From Paenibacillus cellulositrophicus (GTDB lineage Bacteria > Bacillota > Bacilli > Paenibacillales > Paenibacillaceae): a stretch of 64,000 nucleotides of DNA. Where the stretch lies: positions 5,175,001 through 5,239,000 of the forward strand of contig NZ_CP045295.1 of the NCBI RefSeq assembly GCF_009363095.1. Reading direction: 5' to 3'. Below, in pieces: positions 58,871 to 64,000 of this stretch. A program made the translations under genes and the position numbers. The notes below the pieces were generated by a model that saw only the letters and a list, made by a program, of their open reading frames with translations, ran no database searches and was not told where the DNA came from. Numbering within the stretch: position 1 is the stretch's first letter; every line of letters starts with the position of its first letter.

Positions 58871-59344
58871 ATGGACGAACGATTGGATCAGGCGCCTTGC
58901 GGGTATGTGTCCATGGCCGATAATCGCGTTATCCAGGACGTCAACGCCACGCTGTGCCGCATGCTGGGATATGAGAAACGGGGAATGTGCGGGAGCAGTT
59001 TTGAATCGCTGTTGACCCGTTCCAGCCGGATTTTTTTTCAAATCTATTTTCTTCCGCTTATAAAGCTGAACCGGAGCGTCGAGGAGATGTATTTGACGTT
59101 TAAAACGAGCAGCGGCGAAGCCCTTCCCGTGCTTCTTAACGCTTCGGCAGTGGAACGGGATGGCGAATGGGTCTACGATTGCATGCTGATGCCCATGCGC
59201 CGGCGGATGGAATATGAACAGCAGATCCAGCAAGCCGAGAGCGCTTCAAACCGGGCGCGGGAAGAGCTTGAGCGGACCGAAAACCTTCTCCGGCAGAAAC
59301 GCGATGAGCTGGAGCGAATACAGGGAACGTCTTCAATGGAATAA
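58871..59344 (+). CDS. PAS plus coiled-coil protein, RsbP-like without phosphatase domain
   Basis: A 157-residue protein. The N-terminal PAS domain (LDQAPCGYVSMADNRVIQDV; FQIYFLPLIKLNRSVEEMYL) follows the start of B. subtilis RsbP closely, and the end is a coiled coil (about residues 112-150, EYEQQIQQAESASNRAREEL). It stops there, whereas RsbP continues into a PP2C phosphatase. No coding remnant follows: a terminator of the convergent gene begins 34 bp later. It may be a sensor that passes a signal to another protein. No sigma-B genes are seen here. Confidence 0.82.
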   Translation: MDERLDQAPCGYVSMADNRVIQDVNATLCRMLGYEKRGMCGSSFESLLTRSSRIFFQIYFLPLIKLNRSVEEMYLTFKTSSGEALPVLLNASAVERDGEWVYDCMLMPMRRRMEYEQQIQQAESASNRAREELERTENLLRQKRDELERIQGTSSME

Positions 59345-59377
59345 GAACAATACTTCATATTTCAGTAAAAACGGTTT

Positions 59378-59418
59378 GAAAAAAGCCGCCGGACTCTTGT
59401 CAGAGATCCGGCGGCTTT
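59378..59418 (-). terminator. Terminator of the cyclase gene, overlapping its last codons
   Basis: AAAGCCGCCGGA pairs with TCCGGCGGCTTT; the T-run is on the minus-strand side. The 5' arm is in the last codons of the cyclase gene. Confidence 0.83.
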
Positions 59419-61328
59419 GGTGTTTCCGGGGCGGCATGGCCGTATTTGCGCTTGTAATGACTCAGCGTGAGAAGCGGCCAAATGTACCGGTAGCTGTGGT
59501 AACGAGAGTAGAAGGTGCCGGGAAGGCCGGCCCCCGTCGGATAGGTCGTCATGCCGCCGTCCTGCTGCAGCAGGGAAGTCAGCCTTTGGACGCCCCGGTC
59601 CACGGAAGGCGACGGCTGCTCCTGCACGGCGATGAGCGAGTCCAAAGCCCAGGCCGTTTGCGACGGTGTGCTAGCTCCGAGGGGGACATAGCGCATGATC
59701 CGGTCGCTCCGGCAGGATTCGCCCCATCCGCCGTCCGGGTTTTGGATCTGCTCAAGCCAACGGACGCCTTTTTGGATCGCATCATGACTGGCCGGTACAC
59801 CGGCAGCCGCCAGTCCTGTTAATGCCGCCCAGGTGCCGTAGATGTAGCATACTCCCCAGCGCCCGTACCACGAGCCGTCCTTTTCCTGGTGCCGGATCAG
59901 CCAGTTTGCGCCCCGCCGGATGAACTCATGCCGCTGCGTCAAACCCGCAAAATGGCCGAGATACTCCAGCGTCCGGCCCGTCAGATCCGCCTCGGAGGGA
60001 TCGATGGCCGCGGACTTGGCCCCTTCGATTGCGAGCCAGGTCAGAATGTGTTTGTCGGTATCCTTCTCGAACGCCGGCCAGCCTCCGTCCCGGTTCTGCA
60101 TCGACAGCACCCAATTCAGCCCGCGGTTCCATGCTTCCCGGTACAGCGGGTCTGTTTCCGTTAGGCGGGATATCGCGCGCAGCGCCGCCGTTGTGTCATC
60201 CACATCCGGGTTGATCGTGTTCGACTCGGAGAATCCCCAGCCTCCGGGAGCCGTATCCGGGTTATGGAGGCTCCAATCGGCCGGTTTGTCCTGCTGCCGG
60301 GACAGCAGGTAGGAGGCGGCCTGACGGATGGCCGGATGATTCTCCGCAACCCCGGCCTCCTGCAGGGCATCGGCGATCAGGGCGGTGTCCCAGACGGTGG
60401 AGGGCGAATTCTGGATCGTAGTCGTCCCGTCCGCCTGACACTGCAAGGCAGTCAGCCCTCTGACGGCATCGCTAATGACGGGATGCTCCCGCTCATAGCC
60501 CAAGGCAAGCAGCGCCAGAACCATCAGAATCGTGCTGCTTGCGTAGCTGTACTGGGTGCCGTCCGGCTCAATTCGATCCAGCATAAACCGCTCGGCCCGT
60601 TCCACGGCGGCTTCATGGATGAAACGCGGCGTCCCGATCAGCCTATTCATCCCCTGGCGGAGTTCCGCCTGCAGGTTCTCGTACTCCCGCGGCAGCGGAT
60701 CATCTTCGTCGGCATCCAGGCGCGGGGAGGCAAGGTCGGAAAGGTCGGGAGCATCCGGCGGAGAAACCGAAAACTTCCGGTCCGCCATGATCAGCAGCGG
60801 CGTGAGATGGACCCTGGAATAGCCCGAAAATTCGAAAAAGTTGATCGGAAAATACGAGGGGAACAGCAGCACCTCCAGCGGGATCATGGAGATCGATCGG
60901 GGCCAGGGGCGCTGGCCCGTCGCTGCCAGGATCGCCTTGGTCAAAATGCTGTCGACCTTACCGATTCCTCCACGCGAAAGGATATACCGCTTGGCGCGCT
61001 GCATATGCTCCTCCTCCGGCCGGCTGTAACCGGAGCAAAGCAGGGCGTAGTAAGCCTCCACCGAAGCGGATAAGCTGCCCTCTTCCTCATCGGGATACAG
61101 CCTCCAGCATCCGTCAGGCTGCTGCTCTTTGCAGATCCGGTCGTGAAGCTGCCGGATGAGACCTTCCGGATCCGCCTCCAGAATACGAAAGAGGATGATA
61201 ACGAAGGCGTCGATGCCGATTCCGTTTTCAAAGCAAAAACGCCAGGATCCGTCAGGCTGCTGCGTCTTCAGGAGATAGGTCGTCAAACGCCCGATCTCCT
61301 CATCTACCGTACTTAGCCTATTGCTCAT
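59400..61328 (-). CDS. shc: Squalene-hopene / tetraprenyl-beta-curcumene cyclase family
   Basis: A 642-residue triterpene cyclase. The catalytic acid motif is DVDD (D375-V376-D377-D378), with many QW repeats (QPDGSW, QNRDGGWPAF, QEKDGSWYGRWG, QNPDGGWGES). It forms hopanoids from squalene, or polycyclic sesquarterpenes as in Bacillus; sequence alone does not decide. Membrane-bound but without classical transmembrane helices. GAAGGGAAG lies upstream of the ATG. No prenyl synthase or hpn genes are adjacent. Confidence 0.88.
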   Translation of the reverse strand: MSNRLSTVDEEIGRLTTYLLKTQQPDGSWRFCFENGIGIDAFVIILFRILEADPEGLIRQLHDRICKEQQPDGCWRLYPDEEEGSLSASVEAYYALLCSGYSRPEEEHMQRAKRYILSRGGIGKVDSILTKAILAATGQRPWPRSISMIPLEVLLFPSYFPINFFEFSGYSRVHLTPLLIMADRKFSVSPPDAPDLSDLASPRLDADEDDPLPREYENLQAELRQGMNRLIGTPRFIHEAAVERAERFMLDRIEPDGTQYSYASSTILMVLALLALGYEREHPVISDAVRGLTALQCQADGTTTIQNSPSTVWDTALIADALQEAGVAENHPAIRQAASYLLSRQQDKPADWSLHNPDTAPGGWGFSESNTINPDVDDTTAALRAISRLTETDPLYREAWNRGLNWVLSMQNRDGGWPAFEKDTDKHILTWLAIEGAKSAAIDPSEADLTGRTLEYLGHFAGLTQRHEFIRRGANWLIRHQEKDGSWYGRWGVCYIYGTWAALTGLAAAGVPASHDAIQKGVRWLEQIQNPDGGWGESCRSDRIMRYVPLGASTPSQTAWALDSLIAVQEQPSPSVDRGVQRLTSLLQQDGGMTTYPTGAGLPGTFYSRYHSYRYIWPLLTLSHYKRKYGHAAPETPKPPDL

Positions 61329-61405
61329 TTTGCCGCTTCCCTTCGTTTGTTGACCATTGATAGCAATATATGTCGGCAGGGAAGGAGAAATGAGAAAGCC
61401 GCTGA

Positions 61406-62317
61406 TTATACCAGGGTTTGCAGAAATCTGCGGATATCCTCGTAAACAAGGCGGCCGTCGTCGAACAGGTCGGTCATGGCGTAAAAACCGTGGATCATGC
61501 CGGGATAACGCCTGAATGTGACTAAGACCCCGGCCTCCGTAAGCCGTCTGCCATACGCTTCCCCTTCGTCGCGGACCGGATCATACTCGGCCGTGATGAT
61601 TAGTGTCTGCGGCAGGCCTTCAAGCCGGCCCAGCATCGGCGATGCGAGCGGGTTCGAAAGGTCGGTGCCCTCCTTTAAGTAATGCTTCCTGAAGTAATCC
61701 AGCACGTTACGGTTTAGAAAATAGCCTTCGGCAAATCGATCTTCCGATTCATAGCATTGCGAATAATCCGTGAGGGGACAAATTAATATTTGCCCAGCAA
61801 CATCGACTTGTCCCAAATCGCGCAGCTGTTGGGCAACCACGGCGGCCAGATTTCCACCGGCGCTGTCCCCCGCTAGGGTCAGCTTGGAGGGGGTAAATCC
61901 GAGCTCCCCGGCATGATCCGCCACCCACTTGGCGGCGAAGACGGCCTCTGTCGGGGCGACGGGAAAAGGATGTTCAGGAGCCAGCCTGTAATCTACGGAT
62001 ACGACGGCACAACGGGTTACTGCCGCCAGCATGCGGCACATCGGGTCATACTTCTGCACATCGCATATGACGAAGCCTCCGCCGTGATAGAATACGATAA
62101 CGGGCAGCGCGCCTTCCCGCTCTGGCCGGTAGATCCGCAGCGGCAGATCACCGTAAGGCCCCTCGATGCTCTTATCTTGAACCGATGCCAGCTCGAACGT
62201 ATCTGAAATGACGGTTCCTGCGGCTATTTTGCGCAGCTCCACAGGATCCAGTGTGTGGGAGGGCGGCAGGGATGCCGTATCCTGTATAAATTTTTCGGCT
62301 TGTGCATGCAGTGTCAT
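61406..62317 (-). CDS. Alpha/beta hydrolase, hormone-sensitive lipase family esterase
   Basis: A 303-residue esterase. The oxyanion motif HGGGFVICD, the nucleophile in GDSAGGNLAA, and the Asp and His near the C-terminus (AEYDPVRDEG; PGMIHGFYAM) are all visible. The ATG at 62317 (MTLHAQAEK) has AAAGGAAC upstream; the frame is open for 68 more codons but without start context. Divergent from an XRE regulator and sharing a 22-bp element with the MFS gene, so probably part of one regulated module. Confidence 0.88.
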   Translation of the reverse strand: MTLHAQAEKFIQDTASLPPSHTLDPVELRKIAAGTVISDTFELASVQDKSIEGPYGDLPLRIYRPEREGALPVIVFYHGGGFVICDVQKYDPMCRMLAAVTRCAVVSVDYRLAPEHPFPVAPTEAVFAAKWVADHAGELGFTPSKLTLAGDSAGGNLAAVVAQQLRDLGQVDVAGQILICPLTDYSQCYESEDRFAEGYFLNRNVLDYFRKHYLKEGTDLSNPLASPMLGRLEGLPQTLIITAEYDPVRDEGEAYGRRLTEAGVLVTFRRYPGMIHGFYAMTDLFDDGRLVYEDIRRFLQTLV

Positions 62318-62413
62318 AGAATTCGTTCCTTTCTTTCCTGATATTTGGTTAGGGGACATCATGGCTTGAAGCGAGATTAACATGCCGTTTATACTGAAGG
62401 CAGTAGCAAACGT

Positions 62414-62435
62414 AACTAGCATAAAAACTACCTGG
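62414..62435. promoter_or_regulatory. Shared 22-bp element upstream of the XRE gene and esterase
   Basis: The element contains AACTA at 62414 and again 12 bases later. A second copy lies inverted at 63350-63371 before the MFS gene (19 of 22 identical). On the minus strand it includes a -10-like TATGCT with TTCACT 17 bases upstream, pointing to the esterase. Confidence 0.65.
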
Positions 62436-62454
62436 ATAGGAGTGAACTCGACCG

Positions 62455-63306
62455 ATGGAAGCCGGTTTGAACCGAAAAGCGATCGGAGATTTCCTGAAAG
62501 CCCGACGAGCGCAGCTGACACCGGAGCAGTTTGGGCTGCCGCAGGGACATACGCGCCGCAGAACGCCAGGACTCCGCCGGGAGGAAGTGGCGCAGCTGGC
62601 CGACTTAAGCATTACTTGGTACACGTGGTTAGAGCAGGGCCGGGAAGTATCCGCATCGCCCGAGGTACTGGAACGCCTGTCTTCTGCGCTCCAGCTGAGC
62701 CCTACGGAGCGTGAATATTTGTATCTTCTTGCCGGGAGGTATCCTGTACCATCCAGGGATATGTCGGCATACAAGCTGTCGCCCGCCTTTATGAATTTGG
62801 TGACGAGCACGCCGTATCCCTTTTTCGTCATCGGACCGGAAAATCGCCTCATCGCCTGGAACGAGCTCGCCTGCGAAATTTTGACGGATTTTTCAGCGAT
62901 ACCTCCCGAGGACATGCAGATGCTCCGCCTTACTTTTATGCACCCCGCATTTCGGACCAAAATTATCAATTGGGAGCACTCAACCAAAATTGCGCTTTCT
63001 TTCTACAGGAAGCTGTACGACCGCTCGGCCGGTCAGCCTTGGTATACCCGGCTCATTGAGGAACTGACCACTAGCAGCAAAGAATTTGCCGAATGGTGGC
63101 CTCTTCATGAAGTAGCCGAAAAGAACGGCCTGCGAATCGAAGTGAAGCACCCGGCAATGGGGCACCTGCACTTTGAAATCATTACGTTTACCCAAATCAA
63201 TGATCTTGAAAATCTGATGTGCTGCATCTATATGCCGCTGCCGGAGACACGTACGCCCGAAAAGCTGGAGGCATGGTTGAAGACTCGCCCGGCTGCCCGC
63301 ATGTAA
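62455..63306 (+). CDS. XRE family regulator with MmyB-like ligand domain
   Basis: A 283-residue protein. HTH at residues about 8-75 (IGDFLKARRAQLTPEQFGLP and RTPGLRREEVAQLADLSIT, WYTWLEQGREVSASPEVLER), followed by a PAS-like MmyB ligand-binding domain (PFFVIGPENRLIAWNELACE). This class senses small molecules, often fatty-acid derivatives. TAGGAGTG lies about 12 bases before the ATG. It lies between an esterase and an MFS pump, both of which carry the same upstream element. Confidence 0.9.
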   Translation: MEAGLNRKAIGDFLKARRAQLTPEQFGLPQGHTRRRTPGLRREEVAQLADLSITWYTWLEQGREVSASPEVLERLSSALQLSPTEREYLYLLAGRYPVPSRDMSAYKLSPAFMNLVTSTPYPFFVIGPENRLIAWNELACEILTDFSAIPPEDMQMLRLTFMHPAFRTKIINWEHSTKIALSFYRKLYDRSAGQPWYTRLIEELTTSSKEFAEWWPLHEVAEKNGLRIEVKHPAMGHLHFEIITFTQINDLENLMCCIYMPLPETRTPEKLEAWLKTRPAARM

Positions 63307-63349
63307 GCGAATTTTTTCGCCGAAGTGCGGTTTTTTTGCCCTGAATGTT

Positions 63350-63371
63350 CCTGTTAGTTTTTATACTAGTT
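63350..63371 (+). promoter_or_regulatory. Inverted copy of the 22-bp element, before the MFS gene
   Basis: Reverse complement of the element at 62414-62435 with three changes. It includes TATACT (63362-63367), a -10-like hexamer for the MFS gene, so regulator binding here would block transcription. Confidence 0.65.
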
Positions 63372-63436
63372 AAAAATTTGATCTGGTTCCCTCTGCCTCC
63401 TTAACGTAATGTGATTTACCGAAAGGAGGCGTCTGT

Positions 63437-64000
63437 ATGAAACCATCACCTGAAGTTCCCCGGCCTTTATCTTCTCCGTTACGCCCTCTATTGGTGCTTT
63501 CCTTGTGCGCATTTGCCATCGGCATGGCTGAATTCGTCATCATGGGCATACTGCCCGACATCGCTTCGGACCTGCAGGTCACGATATCGGATGCCGGGCT
63601 GCTCATTTCAGGCTATTCGCTTGGCGTTGCCATTACTGCTCCGCTCATCATGATCTTGACGGGACGTTTGCCCCGGAAAACGCTGCTTCTCCTCCTTATG
63701 CTGCTGTTTGTCATCAGCAACGCTTTGGCCGTATCCGCTCAAGACTTCTCCGTGCTGATGACAGCGAGGATCTTGATGTCCTTGACGCACGGCTCGTTTT
63801 TCGGCGTGGCGACGGTCATGGCGGCTGAGATGGTGACCGCTGATAAGAGGGCCTGGGCGATATCCGTTCTCGTCAGCGGCTCTTCCATAGCGAACATCGC
63901 CGGCGTTCCCTTTGGTACGTGGGTTGGCCATGCCCTTGGCTGGCGTTATACGTTTGCAGCGATTGCCGTCATCGGGGCCGCGGCGCTGGCGGGACTCTTC
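63437..64000 (+). CDS. MFS transporter, N-terminal half (cut by window edge)
   Basis: The first 188 codons of a drug/metabolite:proton antiporter of the DHA1 type. Six hydrophobic segments are visible, and motif A-like GRLPRKTLLLLLM lies between helices 2 and 3 (about residues 77-89). GMAEFVIMGILPDIASDLQV is typical of the YdhP/AraJ/PbuE group that exports arabinose, purines or antibiotics. GAAAGGAGG precedes the ATG. It ends at the window border. Likely the effector gene of the XRE regulator. Confidence 0.9.
   Translation, partial: MKPSPEVPRPLSSPLRPLLVLSLCAFAIGMAEFVIMGILPDIASDLQVTISDAGLLISGYSLGVAITAPLIMILTGRLPRKTLLLLLMLLFVISNALAVSAQDFSVLMTARILMSLTHGSFFGVATVMAAEMVTADKRAWAISVLVSGSSIANIAGVPFGTWVGHALGWRYTFAAIAVIGAAALAGLF

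Overview
This window looks like a chromosomal segment of an endospore-forming member of the Bacillota, most likely a Paenibacillus or close relative. The evidence is gene content and order: spore genes (an alpha/beta-type small acid-soluble spore protein, YtrH, YtrI, YtaF and YheC/YheD coat-associated ATP-grasp proteins), AGGAGG-type ribosome binding sites with frequent GTG and TTG starts, and a long block in Bacillus-like order. No rRNA, insertion sequence, phage gene or CRISPR array was seen.

Layout. 1-5806 (minus strand) is one operon of five tandem YheC/YheD ATP-grasp proteins, the last cut by the window edge, with one GNAT acetyltransferase inside it. 6097-38263 is a housekeeping and sporulation core: yheA, a small membrane protein, ytoI, ytpI, ytrI-ytrH, dnaE, a pgpA-like gene, accD-accA, pyk, a hotdog thioesterase, fxsA, citZ-icd-mdh, a membrane protein, a short-chain dehydrogenase, a yfbR-like HD hydrolase, phoR, phoP, a CBS plus methyl-accepting signalling protein, pstB-phoU, polA-mutM, ytaF, coaE, a lytic transglycosylase, a spore protein and nrdR. 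Compared with the B. subtilis order as I know it, pfkA is missing between accA and pyk, nrnA and ytvI are missing, and phoR precedes phoP.

A lone tRNA-Ala(GGC) at 38488-38560 marks the end of the conserved block. From there to 64000 lie small regulator-plus-enzyme modules: AraC with two Gfo/Idh oxidoreductases (the first frameshifted near its end), GNAT, TetR with a stand-alone dihydrolipoamide dehydrogenase, MarR, a GH8 exo-oligoxylanase with a CcpA-type site, TetR with a quinone oxidoreductase and an SDR, ddh and gdhA, cytochrome P450 with TetR, an epoxide hydrolase remnant, an aldo/keto reductase, LysE with MocR, RsbQ with a PAS-only partner, a squalene-hopene-type cyclase, and an esterase, XRE regulator and MFS pump.

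The strongest observations are regulatory. Three promoters (phoP, the CBS/methyl-accepting gene and pstB) carry PhoP-type TTTACA repeats at 11-bp phasing, with the same 9-nt gap to a -10 box, which puts a soluble chemoreceptor-like protein into the phosphate regulon. One TetR gene is surrounded by five copies of a 20-bp operator-like sequence. A 22-bp element in opposite orientations links the terminal esterase, XRE and MFS genes. The RsbQ hydrolase is paired with a PAS and coiled-coil protein that lacks the PP2C phosphatase domain of B. subtilis RsbP. All functional statements come from reading the sequence and remembered family features; no database search was run.
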